64,000 nucleotides of DNA from Bacillota bacterium (GTDB lineage Bacteria; Bacillota; Clostridia; Lachnospirales; Bianqueaceae), in contig JAFRZL010000027.1 of NCBI GenBank assembly GCA_017442535.1, positions 33,988-97,987 of the forward strand, given 5' to 3'. The position numbers and the translations under genes were made by a program. Positions 50,910-59,991 of the stretch are shown one piece after another; within the stretch, counting starts at the first letter, position 1, and every line of letters begins with the position of its first letter. The notes beneath the pieces were generated by a model, which was not told the origin of the DNA, ran no database searches, and saw nothing but the letters and a program-made list of their open reading frames with translations.

Positions 50910-52547
50910 TCAGCCCTTGTATTCCAGACAAAGCATAGTCAGATCATCGAATTGCTCCGCGTCTTGGACAAAGCCGTCCACCGCGGCACGGACATTTTTC
51001 AGCGCCGTCTCGGGAGGACCTTCCGGATCCCGGTTCAGCGCCGCGAGCATACGGTCCGTGCCAAACATCCGCCCGTCCGAGGCTGTCGCTTCCGGCACGC
51101 CATCCGTGTACAGGAAGAGCCTTGATCCGGGCTCCAGATGCATTTCATACTCCTGGTAAGTAACGCTGTCCATCCCGCCGATCACAAATCCGTGTCGGTC
51201 CATGAACAGTTCATAACTGCCATCGGGATCTTTGACAGCGGGATATTCATGCCCGGCATTGGCTGCCGTAAGCTTCCCGGTAGAAATCTCCAGGATCCCG
51301 AGCCAGACAGTGACAAACATCTCCGCCGTATTGCGGACGCAGATTATGTCGTTGACTTCGGCCAGAATCTCGTGCGGCGTCTTGCCTAGCTGTGTGCGGT
51401 CGCTGATCAGAATGTTCGTGACCATCATGAAGAGCGCCGCCGGAATGCCTTTGCCGGACACATCACCGATGATGATCGCCAGGTGGTCATCGTCGATCAG
51501 GAAGAAATTGTAGAAATCGCCTCCGACCGCGCGGGCCGGCGTCATCGCCGCGTAAATATCAAATTCGCTTCTGTCCGGAAATGCCGGGAATTCGTTCGGA
51601 ATGGAATTCTCCTGAATCGTATTGGCAAGAGAAAGCTCCGTATCGATACGCCCCTTCTCCGCCGTCGCCCGCATCAGCTCTTCGATATGATTCACCATAT
51701 CCGTCTCCATCGTATCGATGGAAACAGCCAGATTGCCGATCTCCGCAAACCGGCTGATGCGCCCGAGAGGTTCGCCCTTGGTATTCTCCTTCGCGAAACG
51801 GGTGGCTTCGTCGGATACGCGCACGATGGGCATGGCATACCGCGACCGGAAATAAAAGGCAAAGAGCATGGAGGCCAGCAGGGCCACCATGAAAGTCGAA
51901 ACAGCGATCGTGAGCAGATACGGCCGTCTCGCGTCGCGAAGCTCCCGGATCGGGCGCTGGATGCACAGGAGACCGGCTACATCGCCGGCGGTATCTTTGA
52001 CCGGGACGATGGTCGTGATATGCGGATGGATGTTCCCCGTCGTATTTGTGCTGTAAATAGTCTCGTACAGCGCGCCCTCTTCATAGATCGCTTTGTATTT
52101 CCGCCGGTATTCCTCATCGGATGTCGCACGCTTATATCCGAGCTCCCATTCCGTATATGAGGTATTATCCACGGAATTATTCACGTGATTAAAGATCGAA
52201 GTGAAACTGCCGTAATCACTTCTGTCGACCATGATCACATAGATGATCGAAACACTGATCTTTTTACAGTAATTCTCCAGAAACCGTCTGGTACGGAGGT
52301 ACTCCTCGCTCTCCCCGCCCTCCAGGTAAGCCTCCAGGTGATCCCCGTTGATCAGGGTCGTCGCCGTGTCCGCGATATGATAGGTGGTCGTGGAGTATTC
52401 TTTTTTGAAGGCTTCCGTAAAGCTCGCCAGACTGATGGCGCTGGTAAGGACTCCCAAGACACACAGAATCATCACGATCGCGCCGATGATATTCGCAGCC
52501 ATGCTGGAACGCATTCTGGCGATGAAGCCGGGCTTCTTGTCTTGCAT
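50910..52547 (-). CDS. Membrane-bound SpoIIE/RsbU-type PP2C phosphatase
   Basis: A 545-residue sensor phosphatase. Two membrane helices (about 16-42 and 211-233) flank an outside sensor region of about 165 residues of cache type, then a HAMP-like linker (about 235-300) and the PP2C domain: ANTIQENSIPNEFPAF, ARAVGGDFYNFF (metal Asp), IIGDVSGKGIPAALFM (metal Asp), TAANAGHEYP, and FDDLTMLCLEYKG at the end. It dephosphorylates STAS-type proteins such as the one coded 38 bases upstream, in response to an outside signal. Confidence 0.9.
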   Translation of the reverse strand: MQDKKPGFIARMRSSMAANIIGAIVMILCVLGVLTSAISLASFTEAFKKEYSTTTYHIADTATTLINGDHLEAYLEGGESEEYLRTRRFLENYCKKISVSIIYVIMVDRSDYGSFTSIFNHVNNSVDNTSYTEWELGYKRATSDEEYRRKYKAIYEEGALYETIYSTNTTGNIHPHITTIVPVKDTAGDVAGLLCIQRPIRELRDARRPYLLTIAVSTFMVALLASMLFAFYFRSRYAMPIVRVSDEATRFAKENTKGEPLGRISRFAEIGNLAVSIDTMETDMVNHIEELMRATAEKGRIDTELSLANTIQENSIPNEFPAFPDRSEFDIYAAMTPARAVGGDFYNFFLIDDDHLAIIIGDVSGKGIPAALFMMVTNILISDRTQLGKTPHEILAEVNDIICVRNTAEMFVTVWLGILEISTGKLTAANAGHEYPAVKDPDGSYELFMDRHGFVIGGMDSVTYQEYEMHLEPGSRLFLYTDGVPEATASDGRMFGTDRMLAALNRDPEGPPETALKNVRAAVDGFVQDAEQFDDLTMLCLEYKG

Positions 52548-52585
52548 CTGCAGAGGTTGCTCCTTTCTGCGGGAATGAGCCTGTC

Positions 52586-52885
52586 TTATTCGATCGTCAG
52601 GATCTCCGTAAAGCCGGTTACTTCCAGGATCTCCATAATGCTCTCATTGACATGAACGACCTTCATCTCGCCCTGCTCGGACATCTGTTTCTGGGTCGCA
52701 AGCAGTACTCTCAGGCCGGCGGAAGAGATATATTCCAGTTTCTCAAAATCCAGCGTCAGCTGCGTGACGCCCTCCAGCGACTCCTTGAGCGCCTCTTCCA
52801 GTTCGGGTGCGGTAACCGTGTCCAGACGGCCTTCCAGTTCAAAAACCATCGTTTCGTTCTCGGCAACTTTGTTGATATTCAGCAT
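52586..52885 (-). CDS. STAS-domain anti-sigma factor antagonist
   Basis: A 99-residue STAS protein starting at ATG 52883-52885 (site AAAGGATGG). The phosphorylatable Ser is in LEYISSAGLRVLLATQK (second Ser of SSAG, about residue 57). The N-terminal VFELEGRLDTVTAPELEEAL strand-helix is typical of SpoIIAA/RsbV. It is the first gene of the partner-switching operon and follows a promoter at 52989-53017. Confidence 0.92.
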   Translation of the reverse strand: MLNINKVAENETMVFELEGRLDTVTAPELEEALKESLEGVTQLTLDFEKLEYISSAGLRVLLATQKQMSEQGEMKVVHVNESIMEILEVTGFTEILTIE

Positions 52886-52988
52886 TTCAGTCCATCCTTT
52901 CATAAAAGTATGCTTCATTCTGCCCCTGCCGGATAACAGGATCCTCCGGATCCGTCTCCGAATGGGGCGGATATTTTTCTTTTGCCAT

Positions 52989-53017
52989 ATTATAACAGAA
53001 GAAAAGAATATTGACAA
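52989..53017 (-). promoter_or_regulatory. Promoter of the partner-switching operon
   Basis: TTGTCA (53012-53017), 17 bases, TATAAT (52989-52994) on the minus strand, a sigma-A type promoter about 105 bases before the STAS gene. Confidence 0.75.
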
Positions 53018-53020
53018 GAG

Positions 53021-53051
53021 AAAAGCGGCCGGAAATGTCTTTTCCGACCGC
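53021..53051 (-). terminator. Terminator after the first MATE gene
   Basis: GCGGTCGGAAA/TTTCCGGCCGC arms (53025-53051) and four T on the minus strand. Confidence 0.8.
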
Positions 53052-53089
53052 AAAACCCGCAAAAAACCGGGATGTCCGGGCTCCGGGAA

Positions 53090-54562
53090 TCAGGCTTTCA
53101 TGAACTTGCGCTGTGTCGCGAGCTTCCATTTGCCCGAACGGTAACGCAGGAAGACAAGGGTCGTGCGGATGACCTGATCGCAGACCATGGCAACCCAGGC
53201 GCCCTCCACGCCCCAGTGGAATACTTTGATCAGCAGGAGCGCCACGCCGGGACGCACCAGCAACACCGTGATAAAGGTAATGATCGCCGTAGCTTTGGTG
53301 TCGCCGGCTCCGCGCAGTCCTCCGGCAATGATGAACTGCGAGGACTGGAACGGCTGCGTGAAAGCGATCAGCTTCAGAATGGTCGCCCCCGTGTTGACAA
53401 TGGCAGGATCATCATTATAGAGGCTCACGATCCACCCGCCGAAGAAGAAAAAGGTGACGCCTATCCCGATCGCGACAAGGAATCCGATCCGGCGCGACCG
53501 GCTGCAGTAGGCCTGCGCCATGTCCGGGCGCCTCTTGCCCAGACTCTGCCCGACCAGGGACGTCGCCGATACGGCAAACGCCTGCCCGCTCATGAAGGAT
53601 AACGCCTGGATGTTCATGCAGACCTGATGTGTGGCATATGCCACGGTGCCGAGCGAGGCGACGGTTTTGGAATAGATGATCATCCCGGCCCGCATGACCA
53701 GCTGCTCGATCATGGAAGGGATACCGATCGCGGCGATCTTTTTCATCTCGCCGAAATCGGGGACAAAGCTGTCCCTGAACCTCAGGTGCAGATACCGCTT
53801 CCCCCTCATCAGATAGAAGAGCGCGTAGGCGAAGGCGACGAACTGGCCGATGATCGTGGCCAGGGACGCGCCAGCGACCCCGAGCGCGGGAAAGCCGAAA
53901 TGTCCGTAGATCAGGACATAGTTCAGGATGACATTTACCACATTGGCGGTCAGGTTGTAGATCATAGCGGTGCGCGAGTCCCCGACGCCCCGGAGTACCG
54001 CCGTAAACGTCGTCGTCAGCGCCATAAAGACAAACCCGATCATCTGGATCCGCAGGTAAGTGACCGCGCCTTCCAGGGTTTCGGCATCGCTTGCCCCCAT
54101 AAAGACGATCATGGGCTTTGCGAAAACATAGCCCAGCACCGATGAAAGAGTGGAGAGCGCCAGCGTCATCACCAGCGCCTGGCGCATGATTTTGTTGGCT
54201 TTCTCCTGCTCCCCCGCCCCGCGGTAGCGTGCCACCATGGCCGTCGCACCGACATTCAGTGCGATAAAGAGGGTCATCAGCAGGAATTTGGGCTGTGTCG
54301 TCAGTCCGACAGCGGTGAGCGCCCAGGGGCCAAGCTGACCCACCATCATCAGGTCCATCATGGAAGCGAGCTGTGTCAGCATCAGCTCCATAAATGAAGG
54401 CAGCGCGATCCGCAGGATATCCGTGTACAGCGCGCGGTTGGCGACGCCTTCCGGAATCGTATTGCTGACCTTTTCATGCAGCCCGTAATCATTCTGATCG
54501 TCTCCGAACGGCAGACTGTCAAGCGTCGTCCGGATCATCCGGTTTTTACCGACCTCCGGCAA
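53090..54562 (-). CDS. MATE family efflux transporter
   Basis: A transporter of about 490 residues with 12 predicted membrane segments in two similar halves. It starts the conserved part with ADILRIALPSFMELMLTQLASMMDLMMVGQLG-like sequence (ALPSFMELMLTQLASMMDLM) and has a second-half repeat AIGIPSMIEQLVMRAGMIIY. MATE proteins export organic cations or drugs using a Na+ or H+ gradient. I prefer the TTG at 54560-54562, eight bases behind AAAGGGAGG; an ATG at 54584-54586 lacks a site, and an ATG at 54536-54538 is possible. It is a separate unit between two terminators. Confidence 0.88.
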   Translation of the reverse strand: MPEVGKNRMIRTTLDSLPFGDDQNDYGLHEKVSNTIPEGVANRALYTDILRIALPSFMELMLTQLASMMDLMMVGQLGPWALTAVGLTTQPKFLLMTLFIALNVGATAMVARYRGAGEQEKANKIMRQALVMTLALSTLSSVLGYVFAKPMIVFMGASDAETLEGAVTYLRIQMIGFVFMALTTTFTAVLRGVGDSRTAMIYNLTANVVNVILNYVLIYGHFGFPALGVAGASLATIIGQFVAFAYALFYLMRGKRYLHLRFRDSFVPDFGEMKKIAAIGIPSMIEQLVMRAGMIIYSKTVASLGTVAYATHQVCMNIQALSFMSGQAFAVSATSLVGQSLGKRRPDMAQAYCSRSRRIGFLVAIGIGVTFFFFGGWIVSLYNDDPAIVNTGATILKLIAFTQPFQSSQFIIAGGLRGAGDTKATAIITFITVLLVRPGVALLLIKVFHWGVEGAWVAMVCDQVIRTTLVFLRYRSGKWKLATQRKFMKA

Positions 54563-54595
54563 ATCTCTCGCCTCCCTTTCCCGCATTCTATCTAA

Positions 54596-54630
54596 GAAAC
54601 GCGCTCTGACAGCTTATCAGAGCGCGTTTC
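54596..54630 (-). terminator. Terminator after the Gfo/Idh/MocA gene
   Basis: Perfect 14-base arms GAAACGCGCTCTGA/TCAGAGCGCGTTTC with a seven-base loop on the minus strand. Confidence 0.75.
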
Positions 54631-54688
54631 CGGAAAATGTGACCCCCCTCAGCTCTCCTTGTATATTATCTATTAAACCGAGGGTTAA

Positions 54689-55978
54689 TTACAGCTTGAC
54701 CAGTGTATCGACCTTGACGGGCAGGCCGGAAGCAATGGACTTGTTGGCAGCAATGCCGGTAAGGATGGAGTTGCAGCCTTCCACATAGCCGGCAGCTCTG
54801 TGGAACGGATCGTACGGAGGATTGTCGGAGAAGATGTCATTCAGCATGACATTGTCGCCGCCGCCGTGGCCGCCCTTGCCCATGACCACGTCAACCTTAT
54901 AGGGCTCCGCGAACAGGGGATAAACCATGATGTCAGCTCTGCGGACCGCACCTTCATTATTGCGGTCGCCGCCGGCGTTGATGTAGGAACGCTCAACCTG
55001 CTTGTACTCGATACGGCCCTTGGAGCCGGTAAAGGTAACGATGAAGCCTTCCCACGGGCAGTAAGTATTCAGGCTGTAGGACATCTGAGCGCCGCTCTTG
55101 TACTCGACCAGAACGCTCATAGTATCCTCGATGCTGATGTCATCGCCGAATACGCTGCGGTCACGCAGATAACCGCTGTCGCCCTCTGCATTGTAGTACA
55201 GGCCTTCCATGCGGCCGCCATCCTTCAGGGTGATGGCAAAGGGATCGCCCTCAGCAGCGGGGGCATCGGTGGAACGATAGTAGAAATTGGTAACGCCGCG
55301 GCGTTCCGCATTCTCTTTGCCGTAGAAATTGCGCTTGCCAAACGCGAATACGGTCTCGGGAGCGGTTCCCAGCCAGAAATTCACCAGATCAAAGTGGTGA
55401 GTGGACTTGTGAACCAGCAGGCCGCCGGAATTGGTCTTGTTGCGGTGCCAGCGGCGATAGTAGTCAGCGCCGTGCTGGGTGTTGAGCAGCCACTCGAAGT
55501 GAACGCTGTAGACCTCGCCGATCACGCCGTTCATGATCAGCTCGCGGACCTTGGTATTGGTCGGCGCATAGCGGTAGTTGAAAGTGACGCGAAGGTTGCG
55601 GCCGGTACGCTTCTGCGCGTCCACAATGGCCTGAGCCTTTTTCTCGTCAACAGTAAGGGGCTTCTCAGTGATAACATCGCAGCCAAGCTCCATGGCGCGA
55701 ATGATGTACTGATGGTGAGTGCGGTCGATGGAAGTAACAATGACCACATCGGGCTTGGTCTCCTCGATCATCTTATCAAACTCGGTGTAGATATAGGTGG
55801 GAACCTCATGATAACCGTACTGCTCCTGGATTACCTTATTGGTGTAATCCATACGGGTCTGGCTCAGATCGCAGAAGCCTACCAGTTCGGAAGTATCCTT
55901 ATAAGTCGTGCAAATCGCCTCATAATACATTCTGGCACGGCCGCCGGTTCCAACTTGCGCATAACGCTTTTTTGCCAT
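54689..55978 (-). CDS. Gfo/Idh/MocA family oxidoreductase
   Basis: A 429-residue NAD(P)-dependent sugar or polyol oxidoreductase. The Rossmann start YAQVGTGGRARMYYEAI (about 6-22) is followed by VTSIDRTHHQYI (about 80), the EKP motif CDVITEKPLTVDEKKA (about 94-109) with catalytic Lys, then the C-terminal domain with GGLLVHKSTHHFDLVNFWLG (about 180). The long C-terminal part resembles members acting on glycans or inositols. It has its own promoter and terminator. Confidence 0.88.
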   Translation of the reverse strand: MAKKRYAQVGTGGRARMYYEAICTTYKDTSELVGFCDLSQTRMDYTNKVIQEQYGYHEVPTYIYTEFDKMIEETKPDVVIVTSIDRTHHQYIIRAMELGCDVITEKPLTVDEKKAQAIVDAQKRTGRNLRVTFNYRYAPTNTKVRELIMNGVIGEVYSVHFEWLLNTQHGADYYRRWHRNKTNSGGLLVHKSTHHFDLVNFWLGTAPETVFAFGKRNFYGKENAERRGVTNFYYRSTDAPAAEGDPFAITLKDGGRMEGLYYNAEGDSGYLRDRSVFGDDISIEDTMSVLVEYKSGAQMSYSLNTYCPWEGFIVTFTGSKGRIEYKQVERSYINAGGDRNNEGAVRRADIMVYPLFAEPYKVDVVMGKGGHGGGDNVMLNDIFSDNPPYDPFHRAAGYVEGCNSILTGIAANKSIASGLPVKVDTLVKL

Positions 55979-56041
55979 GTTCCTGTTCTCCTTTGCATTA
56001 ATCCTTTTCTGCGGACGGATTCTTCCGCAGTTTACGGATTC

Positions 56042-56070
56042 AGTTTAACGGAAACCCCTGTCTTTGTCAA
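56042..56070 (-). promoter_or_regulatory. Promoter for the Gfo/Idh/MocA gene
   Basis: TTGACA (56065-56070), 17 bases, TAAACT (56042-56047) on the minus strand. The leader carries a CTGCGGA/TCCGCAG hairpin (56008-56029). Confidence 0.75.
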
Positions 56071-56112
56071 CAAGTGATCGTCATTTTTCAGCAATAATAG
56101 TTGAAAAAGAAG

Positions 56113-56153
56113 AAAAAACGCAAGAATTGTAGAATGACTCAACAATTCTTGCG
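56113..56153 (-). terminator. Terminator after the MFS gene
   Basis: Perfect 12-base arms CGCAAGAATTGT/ACAATTCTTGCG (56119-56153) and six T on the minus strand, 29 bases past the stop codon. Confidence 0.88.
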
Positions 56154-56182
56154 GAATTCGTTTAGCGTAATGAAGTTTGCTT

Positions 56183-57379
56183 TCAGGCTCTGGGCGCCCT
56201 GTGCCGCACCATCGCCATGCCGGCGACGAGCAGCAGCGGAAAGATGACCGCCGCGAGCAATCCTTTGTGCAGTTCATCGCCGCAGGCGGACGAAATCATG
56301 CCGACCAGTGTCGGCCCGCCCGAGCACCCCAGATCGCCCGCCAGCGCGAGCAGCGCGAAGAGCGCCGTCCCGCCCCTCGGCATCTGTGCTGAGGCCAGGC
56401 TGAAAACGCCGGGCCACATGATCCCGACCGATAATCCACACAATCCACAGCCTGCCAGCGCAAGGACCGGGCCCGGTGCGAGCGAGGCGAGCGGGTAGGA
56501 GCATGCGCAGAGCACACCGCAGACCAGGATCGCTTTGGTCAGATCCGTCCCGGAGCCGAACCTGGCATACCATACTCTGGACAGCCCCATCAGGATCGAA
56601 AAGACACAGGGGCCCGCAAGGTCGCCCATGGCCTTGCTGATGCCGAGGCCTTTCTCCGCAAATGCGGAGGCCCACTGGCTCATGGCCTGTTCGGAGGCGC
56701 CCGCGGTGACCATCAGCAGCACAAAGATCCAGAAAAAGCCGTTTCTCCCGAGCTCTGCCACCGTCATGCCCCGGTTTTCTTCCGTCAGGCGCCCGATCGG
56801 TACTTTCGCGTAGAAAAAAGCGTTAGCGAGCGGCAGAACAGCCCAGAAAACAGGCAGCAGCCTCCAGTTCGCCTTGCCCGCGAAGGCCAGGAATCCGGTC
56901 GATATCAGGATGACGCCCACCGTTCCCCAGCAGTAAAAGGAGTGCAGCAGGCTCATGACGGAGGCTTTGTTTTCGGTCGGGCAGGCTTCCACGATCGGAC
57001 TGACCAGCACCTCGATCAGGCCGCCGCCGACCGCGTACAGGAATACCGAGATCATCAGGCCGGCATAGGGGTCCGGCAGCAGTTCAGGCCATACGGACAG
57101 GCCGATCAGGCCGGCTGCCGCCAGGAAATGGGCCGCCACGATGCAGCGCCGGTAGCCGATCCGGTCCACATAGCGTGCGGAGAGCAGGTCCACCAGCAGC
57201 TGGATCGCGAAATTCACGGTCACCAGCAAGGTGATCCCGGACAGCGGGATCCCGTACCGGTCCTGCAGGATCAGAAAGAGCAGCGGCGCCAGGTTGTTCA
57301 CGATCGCCTGTGTAATATAGCCGAAATAACTGGCCGTCAGGGTATGACGATAAGTAAGCGCTCCGGAACGTCTGCTCAT
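56183..57379 (-). CDS. MFS transporter (FucP/YfkF-type fold, substrate unknown)
   Basis: A 398-residue transporter with 12 membrane segments. MFS motif A is seen as DLLSARYVDRIGYRR (about 63-77), and a second copy near GLSRVWYARFGSG (about 259). GGGLIEVLVSPIVEACP and LHSFYCWGTVGVILIS (about 118-155) are like those in sugar-type MFS proteins. It starts four bases inside the end of the MATE gene, so the two are coupled, an odd pairing of two exporters or of an importer with an exporter. Substrate unknown. Confidence 0.82.
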   Translation of the reverse strand: MSRRSGALTYRHTLTASYFGYITQAIVNNLAPLLFLILQDRYGIPLSGITLLVTVNFAIQLLVDLLSARYVDRIGYRRCIVAAHFLAAAGLIGLSVWPELLPDPYAGLMISVFLYAVGGGLIEVLVSPIVEACPTENKASVMSLLHSFYCWGTVGVILISTGFLAFAGKANWRLLPVFWAVLPLANAFFYAKVPIGRLTEENRGMTVAELGRNGFFWIFVLLMVTAGASEQAMSQWASAFAEKGLGISKAMGDLAGPCVFSILMGLSRVWYARFGSGTDLTKAILVCGVLCACSYPLASLAPGPVLALAGCGLCGLSVGIMWPGVFSLASAQMPRGGTALFALLALAGDLGCSGGPTLVGMISSACGDELHKGLLAAVIFPLLLVAGMAMVRHRAPRA

Positions 57380-58764
57380 ACGCTTTCATGCTCCAGCCAT
57401 TTTCCCTGCCGGATCCTCGCGATAAAGAAGATTCCGCGGAACACCCAGTCCATCAGCATGGCCGCCCAGACACCGTAGATGCCCCAGCCCAGGAAACTGC
57501 CGAGCAGGAAGCTGAGCAGCACACGGCAAAGCCACATGGACAAGATGGAGATCACCATGGTGAATTTGACGTCCCCGGCGGCCCTGAGCGCATTGGGGAT
57601 CGAGAAGGATGGCGCCCATATCGTGATGGCGCCAAGGCCGTACATGATCATCAGGTTTTTGGCGATCGCCGCGGTTTCGTTCTGCAGGCCGTAGAGCCTG
57701 ACGATCACATTCAGGCCCAGGAAAATCAGCGCGTTCAGGGCCAGATGCGACAGATAGATCCATTTCAGCAGTTTCCAGGTGTAGGCCCGGGCCTCCTCCG
57801 GCCGTCCGGCTCCGATGCACTGGCCGACCACCGTCAGCATTGCGAGTCCGATGCCGACGCCGGGGATGATCTGCACCGCCGCTACGCTGAAGCCGACGGC
57901 ATTCGCGGCAATCGCGGCTGTGCCGAAGCCCGCCACCTGCGCGGCAATCAGGATCTTTCCGACCTGGAACATGCCGTTTTCAAGCCCGGTCGGGACGCCG
58001 ATGTGCAGCACGTGCCGGATAAAAGACCACTTAGGTTTCAGCGCGTATGTGCGGACACAGACCGGGTTTTTAGGATTCCTGAGCAGGATCAGTACGATCG
58101 CGGCCGCGGTGGCACGTGCAATCAGTGACGCGATGGCGGCACCCGCCACCCCCATTTGAAAGCCGAAAATCAGCACGGCATTGAGCGTGATATTCACCAC
58201 ATTCATAACCAGCGATGTATACATGGTCACTTTGGAATTGCCCATGGACCGGAAGATCCCGGCACCGCTGTTGTACAGTCCAAGGAACGGGTAGGAAAGC
58301 GCGGAAATGTAAAAATACGTCTGCGCGTTTTCCATGACCTGCGGATCCAGATCCCTGTAGAGGAACGCAAGGATCGAATGATTGAAGACGATGGACAGTG
58401 CGGCAATCAGGGTGGACAGTGTCACGATGGCAAGGAAAACCTGCCGCGCTGCTTCCTCCGCATTATGCGGCTCCCGTTTGCCGATATACTGCGCCACCAC
58501 AACGGAGCCCCCCGTAGCGAGCGCGATAAAAATCGTTGTAAACAGGTTGTTGATGGTATCCACGAGCGAAATGCCCGAGACGGCAACCTCTCCCACGTTG
58601 GAGACCATCATCGTATCCGCCATTCCGACGGTAATGGCAAGCAGCTGCTCAATGACCAGCGGAATGATCAGGCTGATCAGCTGCTTCTGGGAAAAAAGCG
58701 GAGGCTCCGCCGTACTGATCTGCCGTTCCGGCGGCGCCTCCCGTAATTGACTGAATCGTTTCAT
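57376..58764 (-). CDS. MATE family efflux transporter
   Basis: A 462-residue MATE protein (NorM/DinF-like branch): LISLIIPLVIEQLLAITVGM (about 30-49), VQIIPGVGIGLAMLTVVGQC (about 295), 12 membrane segments in two repeats. It is not closely similar to the MATE protein at 53 kb. The start ATG 58762-58764 has only a weak site. It begins 24 bases after the DUF3048 gene and overlaps the MFS gene, so the transcript probably runs DUF3048 - MATE - MFS. Confidence 0.88.
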   Translation of the reverse strand: MKRFSQLREAPPERQISTAEPPLFSQKQLISLIIPLVIEQLLAITVGMADTMMVSNVGEVAVSGISLVDTINNLFTTIFIALATGGSVVVAQYIGKREPHNAEEAARQVFLAIVTLSTLIAALSIVFNHSILAFLYRDLDPQVMENAQTYFYISALSYPFLGLYNSGAGIFRSMGNSKVTMYTSLVMNVVNITLNAVLIFGFQMGVAGAAIASLIARATAAAIVLILLRNPKNPVCVRTYALKPKWSFIRHVLHIGVPTGLENGMFQVGKILIAAQVAGFGTAAIAANAVGFSVAAVQIIPGVGIGLAMLTVVGQCIGAGRPEEARAYTWKLLKWIYLSHLALNALIFLGLNVIVRLYGLQNETAAIAKNLMIMYGLGAITIWAPSFSIPNALRAAGDVKFTMVISILSMWLCRVLLSFLLGSFLGWGIYGVWAAMLMDWVFRGIFFIARIRQGKWLEHESV

Positions 58765-58788
58765 ATATTCATTGGACCCCCGTACAGA

Positions 58789-59991
58789 TTATTCAATCGT
58801 AACTGTCCCGTCAAACCCGATCATGCCGATATATGTCTTTCCGGCATTCATGCGAAGCGGATCGCCATCCGCATTATAGACAAAGAGCTTCTCATAAGGG
58901 CTTGCTTTGCTCCAGGTGATCTCTTCGACCGTACCATTGGTTACATAGTAGCCCGTGCCCCCCTTGGTGTCCACTACGCGGAGGCCTTTTTTGTCATAGG
59001 ACTGCGCGGACTGCAGAATCAGGAGATTGGTAAAGGCAAGCTGCTCGCCGGTCGCCTGGTCGATCTGCTTTCTGCCGCTATGCTGCTTATAGTAGAGGGA
59101 GTCCTCTTCGTTATAAGTGAAGGTTGAATAGTAAGCCTTGGAATACTTTAAGTCAACCATCGTGGCGGGGACGTCCGTGGTGGAAAGCACCAGATCCGGG
59201 TGGCGGAAGTTAAAATATGGTTCCTTGAAATCTTCCTTAGAATTGATCCGGAAACCGTATGACTTCATGGAAGAAGGCACGTTTGAACCGATAAAATACA
59301 TCGTGTGTTCCAACGCGTAGGTTTTAAGCCTCTCCTGATCGCGGCGGAAGAGGTTTTTATCGGAATAGGTGCCATTAAACCTAGCTATGCCAAGGGTTTT
59401 AATCGCTTTTAATCCATCTGAAGATCCTCCTACACATACATATACAGCGTCAAATCCCGCCGCAAACTCGACATAATACGGTCTGGCACTGCGGATCGAG
59501 CAGACATTCGGAATCTGGGTTTGATCCGCATAGATCGCCATGAATCGGGTGATACCGTGCTCGGCCAGGCACTCCAGGATAATATCCGCGCAAGCGATAC
59601 CATACTGCGGAAGTGAAGCCAAATGGTTATTGACCATGATTGCGACCGGGCGTTTGCCGGCGCCTGCTTTGGACATCGTGTACAGGCCCGTCAGGGTGTT
59701 CAGATAGCCTTCCGGGATAGGAAGCATGGAATCGTCCTCAGGATCAAGCTCCGGGACGGATTCCTCTTCGGAGCTCTCTTCTTCAGAGCTCTCTTCTTCA
59801 GAGGATTCTTCGGCGACGGATTCCTGCACAGAAATCTCTTTAACGGGGACGGAGGATTCTTCTATAACCTGGCTCTCCTCGATGGATTCCGTGCTCTCCT
59901 CCTGTGGGGTCTTCTTTTTGCACGCGCTAAAGAGCTGTGTGCCTGCGAGGACGATGACCAGGACGAGGACGATTAATCGTTTCCCTTTCAT
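58789..59991 (-). CDS. DUF3048 (YerB-like) lipoprotein
   Basis: A 400-residue lipoprotein: signal peptide with lipobox LFSAC (Cys24), then a Glu/Ser-rich linker (about 30-85, with three EESSEE units), then the DUF3048 domain from GYLNTLTGLYTMSKAGAGKRP (21 residues, here split as GYLNTLTGLY and TMSKAGAGKRP) to the end, including MVNNHLASLPQYGIACADII and SIRSARPYYVEFA. YerB-type proteins are conserved in Firmicutes, and their function is unknown. It overlaps the nucleoside hydrolase-like gene by four bases (AAATGA). Confidence 0.88.
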   Translation of the reverse strand: MKGKRLIVLVLVIVLAGTQLFSACKKKTPQEESTESIEESQVIEESSVPVKEISVQESVAEESSEEESSEEESSEEESVPELDPEDDSMLPIPEGYLNTLTGLYTMSKAGAGKRPVAIMVNNHLASLPQYGIACADIILECLAEHGITRFMAIYADQTQIPNVCSIRSARPYYVEFAAGFDAVYVCVGGSSDGLKAIKTLGIARFNGTYSDKNLFRRDQERLKTYALEHTMYFIGSNVPSSMKSYGFRINSKEDFKEPYFNFRHPDLVLSTTDVPATMVDLKYSKAYYSTFTYNEEDSLYYKQHSGRKQIDQATGEQLAFTNLLILQSAQSYDKKGLRVVDTKGGTGYYVTNGTVEEITWSKASPYEKLFVYNADGDPLRMNAGKTYIGMIGFDGTVTIE

